From Bryobacteraceae bacterium (GTDB taxonomy: Bacteria > Acidobacteriota > Terriglobia > Bryobacterales > Bryobacteraceae): a stretch of DNA of 49,143 nt. The stretch is from assembly GCA_029975915.1 (NCBI GenBank), contig JARKOC010000312.1, forward strand, positions 1 through 49,143, given 5' to 3'. Made by a program: the position numbers and the translations under genes. The first letter of the stretch is position 1; each line of letters starts with the position of its first letter. Below are positions 40,131 to 49,143 of the stretch, in pieces. Under the pieces are notes generated by a model that worked only from the letters and a program-made list of their open reading frames with translations, had not been told where the DNA came from and ran no database searches.

Positions 40131-42895
40131 ACACTCCCCGGAATCAACGCGAAGACGCCCATGATGTCGGCCGGCAGGACCGATTCGACGGTGACTCGCG
40201 GGACGTTGACGCCAGCGGCGCGAACGCGCCCGTGGTCCTCAGCCAAGGAATCTGCTCGTTCTTTCGCGTAGGCAGCAATTGGCCCATCGAGCAACGCAGT
40301 GATTCGGCTGCGAGCCTTTTCGACCATACGTTCTCTAGCGACGTCGGCCAGGTTGCCACTCGAACTTGCTTCAAGCAAGCTCCAGGCGGCCGAGCCGCTG
40401 GCGCATATCGTCTCCTCGGTTCCCTCAAAGGCAATGGCGGCGGACTCCTCTACCAGGAGCATCTTGTCCTTGCGTCCTCGGATGATCAGTTTGAAGCGAA
40501 GGCGCAGCAGGGCGAGCGTGGTTATCGTGTTGACTGCTGGCGTTGGCCAAGCGCCAGCGCGGCCGACGGGTGGGACTGGGCTTGAAGTTGGCTCGAGAGC
40601 GGCTTCGAGTAGGGCTTCAGCGAGAGTTGCGGGTAGCGGATGACTGCGCACGACCACTTCCGCGTTTGGCGGCGGCGGCTCCTCAAAGGCCAAGCGAATG
40701 GTTCCTTCGAGGCCCCGGGCGGCGAGGCGTTCCCGTAGTGCCAGCGGCAGAGCGTGAAGATGCGCTTGCGGCACGGAGCCGCTAACGTCCAAGGGAACGT
40801 CAAGCCGGCTGAGGCCTCGCTCTACGAAACGGCGAACCTCGGTGGGTCCTCCCAAAAGTTCACGCCAGCGCCGCCACTCGGGAGCTACTTCTTCCGGCTT
40901 GATGGCATTCTGAGCGAAGCGGGCGCGGGATTTCTTCTCGCCCTCTTGGGCGTCGCGCCAGCGAATTTCCATGTCTTGTGCGTCTTTGGCTAACCCGAAG
41001 TCGAGCGTCAGTTGCTGCGTCTTGCCTTTGCGCAGGAGTACTGCGTTCATTAGGGCGCCGGTGACGGCTCCTCGTTCGTCGGGTAGGGGTACGGTGACCC
41101 CGGTGGCTTTGCGGATAGCAGCGGCTTTGCGAAGGATCACTTCCAGCACCGCGCCGTCGATGGCGCTATCGGGAGAGTACAGGAGCACCGACCTTACGAG
41201 CGGCTTCGTTTGCCCGAAGCGGTCCACGCGGCCTTCGCGCTGTTGGTGGCGCGTAGGATTCCAGGACAGGTCGTAATGAATGACGGTGTCGAAGAGGGCC
41301 TGGAGGTTGATGCCTTCCGAAAGGCAATCAGTCGCAACCAGAAGCCGTTGCGGTGCAGAGCCCAGCTCGTCGACGCGAGCCCGGCGCTCCTCGGAAGGCA
41401 ATGCTCCGGTGACCGCTTCCACACGAAGGTCCGGGAAGGCCTTTCGCAGGCCGTCGGCCACGTGATCGGCAGTGGCGATGAAGCGGCAGAAGACGACGGG
41501 GTTAGCGCCGTTGGCCACCAATGGCTTCAGTACGTCAACTACGGCCGACAATTTGGGTTCTTTGCTCTTTGTTAGCTTGTCAGCCAGCGCGATGAGCTTC
41601 TCCAGCGGACTCACATTCCCGGCGCCGGTGGCCACCTCCATGCCGGGCGCCGGTTCGACGTCAATCGACTCAACTTCGTCATCGTCGAAGACCTGCTCGC
41701 CCAGCCTGTCGATATCGTTCGCCAGTCGGTTCCGCAGTGCGCTTGCCGCGGCGGCTGGCGACGACCCAACACAACGCATCAGCGCGAGCGTTCCCCATAA
41801 GGCGAGGCGACGGCGGTTCTGGTCATCTCCGGACGTCGTAACTACCGAAAGGCAATAGTCCAGCACCGCTTCATGGAAGGCCTGATGAGCGGAATCCAGC
41901 GGATAGGGATGTTCCTTGGTTTCGTGCCGCGGGAAGGTGCGGTCTTCCCCCCAATCATGCCCCATGAGATCGATTCGGCGGCGTTGTACCAAATGCCGGG
42001 CGACTCGAATGCGATCATCGGCGTCGTTGATCGAACTGGTGGTGAAGCTGGGATCGAGGAGGCTCAGGAGCCGGTCAAACGCGCCCTCGTCGCCGCTGTG
42101 TGGTGTGGCTGTCAGGAGTATGAGGTGACGCTCCTGGTCTTCCGATAGGCGCTTGAGGAGTTCGAATCTTTGCTGGCGGCCTTGATGGGTACCGACGCAG
42201 GCATGTGCCTCATCAACAACGATGGTCTTGGGGCACGAACGTGCGAAGCTCTCACGCCGTTTGTCGGCCTTGATGTAGTCCAGACTGACGACCGTGAATG
42301 GATGGGCATCGAATAGCGTTTGGGAAGCCGGAAGCCCTCGTTCCAGGCGAGCCGCCGTGGCCGCAGTCACCGCGACCGCGTCCAGATCGAACTTCAACTT
42401 CAGCTCAGATGTCCACTGTTCCACCAGATGTGGGGGGCACAGGACCGCGATTCGATCGATCTCGCCGCGATCAGTCAACTCCCGAAGAATGAGCCCTGCC
42501 TCAATCGTCTTGCCGATTCCGACGTCGTCAGCGATCAGCAGGCGGACGGTGGGAAGGCGAAGCGCCATCAGCAATGGAACTAACTGATAGGCTCGGGGCT
42601 CGAATCCAAGTCTTGCGGCAGAACGAAACGGGCCTGCCCCTCTTCGCAAGGAGAGACGGAGCGCGTCAGCGAGGAGTCTGGCAGCGTCCTGAGTGGCTAG
42701 AGTCTTGCCGTCCGGGAGTTCGAATCGGGCCGGCCGGACTGGTCCGCGCTCCAGCGCCGGGTGAAGGAACTGAATGTCGGCCTCCGCACCTGACAGAGGT
42801 CGAAGGCATAGCCATTCAGCATCAGGGGAGGGCATAGCGACCCATTCCCTGCCTCGCGCAAAGACGAGGTCGCCGGGAGCAAACTGAGGGTTCAT
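40127..42895 (-). CDS. SNF2-type helicase (DrmD-like)
   Basis: 922 residues. Helicase motifs: LIADDVGIGKTIEAG near 127 (Walker A), VLCPPHLVEQW, IVVDEAHACVG near 228, LLTATPHSG, then the C-terminal lobe with LLVATDCLSEGINLQALFDTVIHYDLSWNPTRHQQREGRVDRFGQ near 556. Such proteins translocate on double-stranded DNA without necessarily unwinding it. In DISARM class 1 drmD stands next to drmMI, as here. It overlaps both neighbours by 4 bases. The C-terminal third (about 650-922) is unrecognised. Confidence 0.87.
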   Translation of the reverse strand: MNPQFAPGDLVFARGREWVAMPSPDAEWLCLRPLSGAEADIQFLHPALERGPVRPARFELPDGKTLATQDAARLLADALRLSLRRGAGPFRSAARLGFEPRAYQLVPLLMALRLPTVRLLIADDVGIGKTIEAGLILRELTDRGEIDRIAVLCPPHLVEQWTSELKLKFDLDAVAVTAATAARLERGLPASQTLFDAHPFTVVSLDYIKADKRRESFARSCPKTIVVDEAHACVGTHQGRQQRFELLKRLSEDQERHLILLTATPHSGDEGAFDRLLSLLDPSFTTSSINDADDRIRVARHLVQRRRIDLMGHDWGEDRTFPRHETKEHPYPLDSAHQAFHEAVLDYCLSVVTTSGDDQNRRRLALWGTLALMRCVGSSPAAAASALRNRLANDIDRLGEQVFDDDEVESIDVEPAPGMEVATGAGNVSPLEKLIALADKLTKSKEPKLSAVVDVLKPLVANGANPVVFCRFIATADHVADGLRKAFPDLRVEAVTGALPSEERRARVDELGSAPQRLLVATDCLSEGINLQALFDTVIHYDLSWNPTRHQQREGRVDRFGQTKPLVRSVLLYSPDSAIDGAVLEVILRKAAAIRKATGVTVPLPDERGAVTGALMNAVLLRKGKTQQLTLDFGLAKDAQDMEIRWRDAQEGEKKSRARFAQNAIKPEEVAPEWRRWRELLGGPTEVRRFVERGLSRLDVPLDVSGSVPQAHLHALPLALRERLAARGLEGTIRLAFEEPPPPNAEVVVRSHPLPATLAEALLEAALEPTSSPVPPVGRAGAWPTPAVNTITTLALLRLRFKLIIRGRKDKMLLVEESAAIAFEGTEETICASGSAAWSLLEASSSGNLADVARERMVEKARSRITALLDGPIAAYAKERADSLAEDHGRVRAAGVNVPRVTVESVLPADIMGVFALIPGSV

Positions 42896-45800
42896 TCGGC
42901 CGACCCTCCCAGTAGGCGCCGCAGTTCTGCTGGCGGTGCATCTGAAACCGCAGGGTCGAAGACGATGATTGAGAAGCCAAGCGCTTCAAGGGCAGACATT
43001 TGTTCAGAGGTAGGAGGTTTAGGGGGCGCCACGACGAGATGAGATCGCCAAACAAGTGGAAAGGCGACGCCGTCTAGCACCAGAGGATTGATGTCGGGCT
43101 CCGGAATGCGCCACTCACCGGCACGATCAGGTGACTCTGTCTCAGCTTCCCTACGCTTCCTCTCCAGAGGAGCCACGTCCGCGCGGGCGAGGCGGAGAAG
43201 AATTTCGAGCACTTCAGGATCCGTGCGATCGATGAGTTCGTGATCGGGCTGGTTGTAGTATGACAACAAACACCTATAGCATCCCTTGACGCAACCAGCA
43301 TTTGGAACCTCTGTCAGGGTCGCGGGATCGCCGGTTGAGATGGCATGGTCAAGATTCTGATAGTGCATCAATCCCAGGGCCGACCTTGCGACATCGGCGA
43401 GGCGGTTGCGTTCCGACACGAGCCGGGTCAGGACTCCAGCTCCGCCTTCGGTTGCCTCGAAGGCGAGGACGCCCTTACGATTGTCCCTGCTTGGGACCGG
43501 CTCGGTTAGCGTTTCGCCTTCCTCCAACTGGAACACAGTCTCCAATCCGCGAGTAAAGGCGTGTTGAAGTGTAGCGATCGTCACGATGGACTGAGGTTCG
43601 ACAGCGAACCGGAGAAGCGCAGCGTTCTTGTTGTCTTCCACGATCGGAACGATCCGTTGGACCGCCAGCGTGTCGGGAGGACCCTGGTCCGAGTCCCCGT
43701 TGCCCGCATCCTCCGGCCCAGCTACCCATCGGCCGGTGGCCGGTTCAATGCCAAAGCCGAGGAGGCTCTTCTCGCGACGGCGACGGAGCCCTTTGTTGAC
43801 CCGGCTGATTCGCGCACCTGGCGCGTAATCGAGCCCCAGGATGGGCCCAAGGCGGTCTTGTGCAACGGCGGATGTTACGTCTGGGTGTCCGTCGCGCCGC
43901 TGCCAGGCAAAGACAGTTTGAATCTCGAAGCCTTGACGTTGCCGCTCTTCGTCGTTTGCGGTAATTCGCTCCGCCGGCTTGGTTTCGACATTGTCGATCC
44001 GAACGATGTTCCGGATGGGATTGATCCCGCCCATCCTGGCGGAGCAGACCTGGCAGCGCTCAGGTTCGGTCTCGTGAGCTGCTCCGCATTGTTCACAGAC
44101 GAAGAGCGTTCGCGTCGCTAAACGACCACCTTCGGCGGCGCGAAGCTCCGGCGAGAGCTTGGCCTTGTGAACACGGAAGGCGCGCCCTTCGTGGTAGATC
44201 AGACTGCGAGGACCAAACTCGGCAATTGCCAGGAAGCGCGCGCGTTGGAGGTAGGCTGCCTTCGGTCCGCCCGCGCCAAGAGCCGGCACGTACGCATAGA
44301 TGGGAAGGCGCGGAAAGTTATAGCCAGGGAGGAATCCCTCAGTGGCCAGATAGCGGTAGGTGTAGAAATCAGAGCCACCTGTAGACCGGCCCTTTTCGAG
44401 AAGGGCCAATTGCTCGTTTGCCTGCGCCTGTGCGAGCTTGGCGTCGCGACGCTCCGCGCTGCTCAGACCATGCATCTCTGATTTCCGATTCGCCTCCGTG
44501 AGCTGCGAATGGGCGCTCAAGTAAAGCTGCCGCCAACGATCAAAGGCGGTCGAAAAACGGGGCAGCGCATTGCCAGCAACCGTCCGCACGAATGCTTCCC
44601 GGTCGGCTGCCCATGGGGCGTTTGCCGGAGTGATTTCAGCGCCAACACTCTTCAGGACGCGGAGCATCGAAACATGGGCGCGACTCGCAAGATCTGGGGC
44701 GCTCAAGGTGTTTTCGATCTCCTCTCGAATGGGCAGTGCCCCATCGCTGAGATCGAGCACATGCGGAATGTCTTCCTGGAGATTTTGGCCCGACTCTGCC
44801 AACCAGACTGCATGAAGGTGGGATTCGATGAGATCGCGATTTGCCAGTTCGAGGGCGGGAGGTCTAACGATGCCGCTGACCATCTGCTTCGGATTAGCAA
44901 AGTAGTGCTGGTCGTGGGGGCTTTGAGCGGCGCAATAGGTTACCACGAGTGCAGCCTGGCCAGAGCGCCCGGCCCGCCCCGAGCGCTGAGCGTAGTTGGC
45001 GGGTGTGGGGGGCACGTTGCGCAGGTAGACGGCATTGAGGGCGGAGATGTCTACGCCGAGTTCCATGGTTGGCGAGCAGAATAATGCGGGGAGGAACACG
45101 TTTGGCTCGCCTTCCTCTCGCAACTTCTCTTTCTCTTGCTCCAACTTCTGACGATCCTCAACTCCCCAACGGAATCGCCATTCGCGCCATTCCCGGCGTT
45201 CCTGTTCAACTTGTGCCGTGTGTTCACGGCTCTCAAGACCGAACAGCCCGTCCCCGCCCTTGGTCAGTGCCAGTGCAAGCGTTTCATAGAGGTCCACAAA
45301 GTACGTGTTTACCGGCTTGGCATCTTCGCGCCCCGAACCCTCCACCAGCCGAATCGAATTCGCCTCGAGTCTCCATCCGTCAACGTCGAACGTCGTGGGA
45401 ACTCGCCGGACCAGTTGGTAGCGCTCTGCAACAGCCAGGAGCGACTGGACAACTTCCAGGTACGTCTGCGCGGGCAGCCGTCTCCCCCAAATTTCGCTCC
45501 TGTTCAACTGCTTCGCCAATCTACTGCGGGAACCACCCCGAACGATAAGCGGCTCGCCACGGAGACTGACATCTTCACGACGAGGTGCGTCCACAAGCAA
45601 AGCGGCCGCGATTCGTGGGTTCTCCTGTTGGGCTATGGACCACGGATGTCGAAGGGTCTGTCGTGCCGCCGTGGCGATGATATCGACCATCGCGGGATCG
45701 AGAGCATCGGCAGTCACAGCCAATCCTCGGCGCAGGCTGTCGAGCAAGACCACAAGAGCATCACGGCGCCTCTCCGTCGAGAGCGCACGCAGTTCAGGGG

Positions 45801-48084
45801 AAGCAGAGGAGAACGCGTCGGGGTCCGCCACGAGTTCATCGAGGCCAACATAGATGGCTCGAATCAGGCCCAACTCCTCCAAACTCGGGTTGGTGAAGCG
45901 CCAGCCACGTCTCTGGTCAGCCCATACTCGATGAGCCAGCACTCTCGCGAGTGATCGTTCAGCTTCGATCAGTCCCACCCCGACAGCATCCGGCCTGGCC
46001 AACCATTCTGATCGCCTCGATTTGTTGACGGCGGTGAATCCGAGAGCAGCCTGGACGCGTCTTCCAAACTCGTCATCGCCAAGGCCGTCTGGCCCAGTTG
46101 CCCGAACGGCTGCTAAGGTCGCTGCCCGAAAAAGGGATACGAACAAGAAATCATTGAAGTGTCCAGCCTGGAGGGCTGCATCCTGGCGGTTGTCCGTGAA
46201 GCCGAGTAGCTTGCGCCTCTCAGTTGAAACCGCGCTGTCCGATTTGTTCATCCACCGCAATGCGCTCGACACCAGCAGTGTCGTGGCTGAGCTTCTGCCT
46301 TCGGCAGATAGCCCGGCAAGCTTATTGATTTCGCGAGCCTGACCTGGGGGTTGGTCCTTGCAGTTGGGACAGAATCTGAACTTGCCAGGGAGAAACAGTG
46401 AAAACCGCCCGCCGCCGTCCACCAGACCACTTGCTTTCACACTGATTCGCTGTGGCGCGAGAGGACGTTTGTCGGCTCGCAGGCGCCTTACTCCGCCAGG
46501 TCCGATCTCAGTCCATTCTTCAGGAAAATCGTCCGCCTCGCCCGAGAAGCTGTAGTCGGTATCATCGGCCGGTTCCGGCATCAGGTATCCGGCTTGCTCC
46601 TCCGATCCGTTTTCCTCGATTGGCGTTTCGTCGATCGGCCTGGGAAGCACCTGTCGCGCCCCTTCTTTTTCAACCAAGACGACCGGATGAAACTCCTGGC
46701 CACAGGTGCGGCAGAAAAACGTCGGATAGAGACGGGATTCAGGATCGCTTGGGTCAAAACGCTGACCCTCAAGCGTCACACGCCGCTCACCAGCCCCTCT
46801 GAGAGTGGCGTACACGAAGCCCGCCCCTGAGATGAAGCGATGCAGCTTGAAGGAGAGAAACGCACGGTCGCCAGATCCACGACGTTCAGCGCTCGACTTG
46901 CTCATCAGCGTGAGCATGTTCTGCAACTGCCGGCGGCAAAGCGTCTGATCTCGCCCACATTCATTCGCGAGCAGCGCTGAGGCTTGTTCAATTGTGGTGG
47001 GCTCTCGTCGGGTGAGGCGCTGGCCATCCTTGAGGCCAATCTGCAACTCGATCCACACAGCCAGCGGATGGCGGCGAAGCGCATTGTCATCAAGAACATC
47101 CGGGATGTCAGCATCGACGGCCGCCGCCAGATCACTTCCCAACGGCGACACAGTGGAATCGGTGGCCCGCTCGAGGCTCTCATCGATGACAGCGTCTGGC
47201 GTGACTGGTTCTCCGAAAAGACGCGCTGCAACTCTGGCTACGGCCGCAGCTCTGGTTTCCTCTTCTCCCTCATTCGCCATGGTTGCGGACGTGCCAATGC
47301 AGATCGGCGACTTCCGCCTGCAAAGGCGGTCCTTGACGCGACGCACAAGCATCGCGACATCCGCACCCTGCCTGCCCCGGTAGGTATGGAGCTCGTCAAG
47401 GACGAGGAATTCCAGGCCCTCCGCATTGCCGATGACAGTCTTGTCCCTCTCACTTTGCCGTGTCATGAGCAGTTCCAGCATCATGAAGTTGGTCAGCAAA
47501 ATGTCCGGTTTCGAGGCCTTGATCAGTTCCCGCTCGTCACTGTCTTCCTGGCCGGTGTACCTGGCGAACGTTGGCCTCAGGTTCTCAGGAAGCCCGGCCT
47601 GATCGATGAACTTCTTGAGTTCCTGCATCTGGCTATTGGCCAGTGCGTTCATGGGGTAGACAATGATTGCCCGGGTGCGAGGCTTGCTACCTGCTACGCG
47701 TGCCCGGACAGCCGCATCGATTATCGGGATGAAGAAACACAGTGACTTCCCCGACCCGGTCCCCGTGGTGACGACGAAACTATCACCTTTGGAAGCCTTT
47801 GCGATAGCTTGCGCTTGATGCCGATATAGCGTGATGGGGGCATCGCCGACGCGAAAAATCTGGGCCGTGTTAGGGTGGAGCAGTCCTTCCTTGACGAGCG
47901 ATTCGACGTCGGCGTCTCTCTCGTAGTGCGGATTGATGCTGATCAGGGGCTCTGGCCAGAACCGGCCAGTGGAATAAAGAGCGTCGACTTGGTCTCGAAT
48001 ATCCCCAGCGCGAATCTGTGTGAACGATCTGGCGAATCGCTCGTAGTCGCCGATGATCCAATCGTCCAATTCGAAAACGTTCAC
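42892..48084 (-). CDS. very large DExH helicase with DUF1998
   Basis: 1730 residues from GTG 48084, which has GGGAGGAAGT directly before it; the longer frame to TTG 48096 would put that ribosome site inside the gene. Motifs: VVTTGTGSGKSLCF near 105, LDELHTYRGRQGADV near 230, ICIGTSATM, then SPTMELGVDI and QRSGRAGR near 1035. Cys pairs occur in FFCRTCGQ, FCPNCKD and CEQCG...CQVC (about 1335), and the DUF1998 zinc site VKGCYRCLLSYYNQPDHEL is near 1600. DrmA and DrmB together, or Druantia DruE, hold these parts; here they are in one chain. It is the first gene of the leftward operon. Confidence 0.87.
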   Translation of the reverse strand: MNVFELDDWIIGDYERFARSFTQIRAGDIRDQVDALYSTGRFWPEPLISINPHYERDADVESLVKEGLLHPNTAQIFRVGDAPITLYRHQAQAIAKASKGDSFVVTTGTGSGKSLCFFIPIIDAAVRARVAGSKPRTRAIIVYPMNALANSQMQELKKFIDQAGLPENLRPTFARYTGQEDSDERELIKASKPDILLTNFMMLELLMTRQSERDKTVIGNAEGLEFLVLDELHTYRGRQGADVAMLVRRVKDRLCRRKSPICIGTSATMANEGEEETRAAAVARVAARLFGEPVTPDAVIDESLERATDSTVSPLGSDLAAAVDADIPDVLDDNALRRHPLAVWIELQIGLKDGQRLTRREPTTIEQASALLANECGRDQTLCRRQLQNMLTLMSKSSAERRGSGDRAFLSFKLHRFISGAGFVYATLRGAGERRVTLEGQRFDPSDPESRLYPTFFCRTCGQEFHPVVLVEKEGARQVLPRPIDETPIEENGSEEQAGYLMPEPADDTDYSFSGEADDFPEEWTEIGPGGVRRLRADKRPLAPQRISVKASGLVDGGGRFSLFLPGKFRFCPNCKDQPPGQAREINKLAGLSAEGRSSATTLLVSSALRWMNKSDSAVSTERRKLLGFTDNRQDAALQAGHFNDFLFVSLFRAATLAAVRATGPDGLGDDEFGRRVQAALGFTAVNKSRRSEWLARPDAVGVGLIEAERSLARVLAHRVWADQRRGWRFTNPSLEELGLIRAIYVGLDELVADPDAFSSASPELRALSTERRRDALVVLLDSLRRGLAVTADALDPAMVDIIATAARQTLRHPWSIAQQENPRIAAALLVDAPRREDVSLRGEPLIVRGGSRSRLAKQLNRSEIWGRRLPAQTYLEVVQSLLAVAERYQLVRRVPTTFDVDGWRLEANSIRLVEGSGREDAKPVNTYFVDLYETLALALTKGGDGLFGLESREHTAQVEQERREWREWRFRWGVEDRQKLEQEKEKLREEGEPNVFLPALFCSPTMELGVDISALNAVYLRNVPPTPANYAQRSGRAGRSGQAALVVTYCAAQSPHDQHYFANPKQMVSGIVRPPALELANRDLIESHLHAVWLAESGQNLQEDIPHVLDLSDGALPIREEIENTLSAPDLASRAHVSMLRVLKSVGAEITPANAPWAADREAFVRTVAGNALPRFSTAFDRWRQLYLSAHSQLTEANRKSEMHGLSSAERRDAKLAQAQANEQLALLEKGRSTGGSDFYTYRYLATEGFLPGYNFPRLPIYAYVPALGAGGPKAAYLQRARFLAIAEFGPRSLIYHEGRAFRVHKAKLSPELRAAEGGRLATRTLFVCEQCGAAHETEPERCQVCSARMGGINPIRNIVRIDNVETKPAERITANDEERQRQGFEIQTVFAWQRRDGHPDVTSAVAQDRLGPILGLDYAPGARISRVNKGLRRRREKSLLGFGIEPATGRWVAGPEDAGNGDSDQGPPDTLAVQRIVPIVEDNKNAALLRFAVEPQSIVTIATLQHAFTRGLETVFQLEEGETLTEPVPSRDNRKGVLAFEATEGGAGVLTRLVSERNRLADVARSALGLMHYQNLDHAISTGDPATLTEVPNAGCVKGCYRCLLSYYNQPDHELIDRTDPEVLEILLRLARADVAPLERKRREAETESPDRAGEWRIPEPDINPLVLDGVAFPLVWRSHLVVAPPKPPTSEQMSALEALGFSIIVFDPAVSDAPPAELRRLLGGSAE

Positions 48085-48386
48085 ACTTCCTCCCAACCGT
48101 TTAGGTCCGACCCGCCTTCGGGACCGCCCAGGCTAAGTCATGACATCCAAATAGAGCTTCTTTTCAAGCCGAGGGGCCTGGGTGCCCGGCGGCGTTCCAC
48201 CGGGGTCGAAATCGCAAGATCCTCCTCTACCTGAGCGGAACCAGTTTCCAGGTACGCCTCACGCGTCTGAAACGGGACCTTGAATGATCTTACTTCTGGC
48301 GGCAGTGCGTTGGATTCTGGCTGGCGCGAATCCTCGATGGACAAGTCGCTTCATGCCGGTACAATTCGGCCGTATTCTGCCAGTCG
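48085..48386. other. divergent gap before the helicase operon, no gene recognised
   Basis: About 300 bases between the leftward helicase operon and the rightward small genes. The ribosome site of the helicase (GGGAGGAAGT on the minus strand, about 48088-48097) is here. The minus-strand frame at 48138-48344 begins only with TTG and has no ribosome site. I could not pick a convincing -35/-10 pair for either side, though promoters in both directions must lie here. Confidence 0.45.
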
Positions 48387-48629
48387 ATGCTGTCATCGAC
48401 TATTGAAACAAGCCCCAACTGGGCACCGCTGGAGCGCCGTTTGAAGCCGCCGCAGTGTGGCGAGTTCATGTGGATGTACCGACAAGCCGGGCTCGATCAC
48501 TACAAGCACATCGAAACGCGGAAGTACTTGCGCCTGGACGGCGAGGGGAGGTGTCTTGTGCCGGCAGAGGTCGGCTGGAAGGAGGTGCCGTTTGAAGACG
48601 AATGGAAGCGTGTCTCCGGACGGGCGTGA
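48387..48629 (+). CDS. small hypothetical protein
   Basis: 80 residues from ATG 48387; an ATG at 48468 would give 53 residues starting with MWMYRQAG. The part from there on (HYKHIETRKYLRLDGEGRCL, then GWKEVPFEDEW) has the look of a conserved small family I have seen in Acidobacteria-like genomes, with a KH..TRKYL.LD.G core, but I cannot name it. It is followed closely by another small gene in the same direction and may form an operon with it. No defence role can be read from the sequence. Confidence 0.5.
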   Translation: MLSSTIETSPNWAPLERRLKPPQCGEFMWMYRQAGLDHYKHIETRKYLRLDGEGRCLVPAEVGWKEVPFEDEWKRVSGRA

Positions 48630-48633
48630 CGAG

Positions 48634-48969
48634 ATGGAGTCGATGCACCAACCGCTGAAACCGGCTCCAGTGAAGAGCCCTGCCTCGAAGGCAGGTGTCC
48701 GCCGCGGGAACCGCCGGCGTCGAGCTGAGCCGGGTGATCAAATGGTCCGCTATTTCGTCGGCCGCCCGGCGGGCGACGACGGCAAACCCACGCTGGAGCA
48801 GGAGGTTGCGAGCGAGCCCGAGGGACTCGTGATCGCGTTCAAGAACGACAGCCGCGTGTACTTCGTTCACGAGTACCGGGTGACGCAGAGGATTGAGGGC
48901 AATGAGGTCCGGCTCGAAAAAGAGCCGGTTAGCTCGGCCAAACGGGTTTCTACTGCCAACGCAAGTTGA
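48634..48969 (+). CDS. small hypothetical protein
   Basis: About 111 residues from ATG 48634; the in-frame GTG 48610 would overlap the previous gene. The first 35 residues are basic (RRGNRRRRAEPG); the rest is a compact beta-rich segment (MVRYFVGRPAGD..., LVIAFKNDSRVYFVHEYRVTQRIEGNEVRLEKE). The family is not recognised. The basic arm could touch nucleic acid. It follows the 48387 gene by 4 bases. The remaining 174 bases of the window show nothing interpretable. Confidence 0.45.
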   Translation: MESMHQPLKPAPVKSPASKAGVRRGNRRRRAEPGDQMVRYFVGRPAGDDGKPTLEQEVASEPEGLVIAFKNDSRVYFVHEYRVTQRIEGNEVRLEKEPVSSAKRVSTANAS

Positions 48970-49143
48970 GTAGAAGGCGCCCACACCTCATGTGGGAATC
49001 CGCTTTCGTGGCCTTCACCGGTTCCGAGAGCAACCTGTCCAGCCGTATCGCGACAGGCAACACAACGGAATAGGGCGGCTTCCATTCGCGGAGGCCTGAC
49101 CCGAAACACGAGTGTTTCGGCAGCAGGCCAGCGAAGGACCCAG

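Larger units (their letters stand above)
631..49143. mobile_element. integrative and conjugative element carrying defence genes (right end not seen)
   Basis: An integrase and an excisionase lie next to the tRNA, followed by most of a type IV secretion apparatus and at least four defence systems, in DNA of uniformly higher GC than the left flank. This is the usual layout of an ICE. The left border is either the tRNA 3' end (about 630) or the break in the tRNA fragment (about 488). No relaxase, coupling protein or VirB11 and no second attachment site is visible, so the element may continue past 49143 or be defective. Confidence 0.6.

Noticed and set aside
45136..45954. A 272-residue plus-strand frame inside the DUF1998 helicase
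   Set aside because: Antisense shadow; the helicase frame is uninterrupted here.
42892..48084. Calling the large helicase DruE and the operon Druantia
   Set aside because: The neighbours are an SNF2 helicase and an adenine methylase, not the Druantia gene set; the domain content alone does not decide.
48085..48096. TTG 48096 as start of the large helicase
   Set aside because: The codons between are the ribosome site GGGAGGAAGT; GTG 48084 follows it at the right distance.
48138..48344. A 68-residue frame on the minus strand just upstream of the large helicase
   Set aside because: It starts only with TTG, has no ribosome site and no recognisable family.

Overview
The window reads as the left part of a large mobile defence island integrated beside an initiator tRNA gene. 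At the far left (1-630) a partial FtsB/DivIC-like division gene, a broken 5' half of a tRNA-fMet gene and an intact tRNA-fMet with encoded CCA sit in DNA that is visibly less GC-rich than everything to the right. The division protein resembles those of Patescibacteria (Saccharibacteria type). The rest is GC-rich and its genes look like those of soil Acidobacteriota or similar phyla. I cannot fix the host. A cross-phylum element or an assembly join at the tRNA are both possible.

From 659 a tyrosine integrase and an excisionase-like HTH protein face the tRNA. Next come a two-HTH protein (2360-3046) and a leftward cargo operon of a small Cys-rich exported peptide, an alpha/alpha-toroid protein and a Tat-exported DUF362 protein (3012-5071). 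A rightward type IV secretion (conjugation) module follows: MoxR-type AAA+ ATPase, lytic transglycosylase (VirB1-like), VirB9/TrbG-like, VirB10/TrbI-like (5177-9039). After an interruption it resumes with a membrane tandem AAA+ ATPase, three pilin-like membrane proteins, VirB3-, VirB4-, twin VirB5/TrbJ-, VirB6/TrbL- and VirB8/TrbF-like genes (13372-23793). The interruption is a leftward Gabija pair (gajA-gajB, 9370-13162). No relaxase, VirD4 coupling ATPase or VirB11 is visible.

The right half is almost all anti-phage defence. CBASS-1 (23918-27466) has capH, capP, a patatin effector and a CD-NTase with a C-terminal AGS-C-like domain; near-identical 20-bp sites precede capH and the effector gene. 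A DUF2188 gene, a PIN / XRE-ImmA pair and a YdjM-like membrane protein follow. CBASS-2 is split: a CD-NTase and an E2-like gene run rightward (30181-31781), and their probable effector, HNH-SAVED Cap5, runs leftward (31793-32914). Cap5 overlaps the end of a leftward gene train: DUF1998 helicase, SNF2-type helicase, adenine methyltransferase, Zn-hook ATPase, HNH nuclease (48084 down to 32905). That train resembles DISARM or helicase-methylase-ATPase systems, but its exact composition is unfamiliar to me.

Two small unknown genes close the window (48387-48969); the last 170 bases show nothing I can interpret. Many adjacent genes overlap by 4-11 bases, so the modules are compact operons. I saw no insertion sequence, CRISPR array or rRNA, and no second copy of the tRNA 3' end, so the right end of the element probably lies beyond the window.
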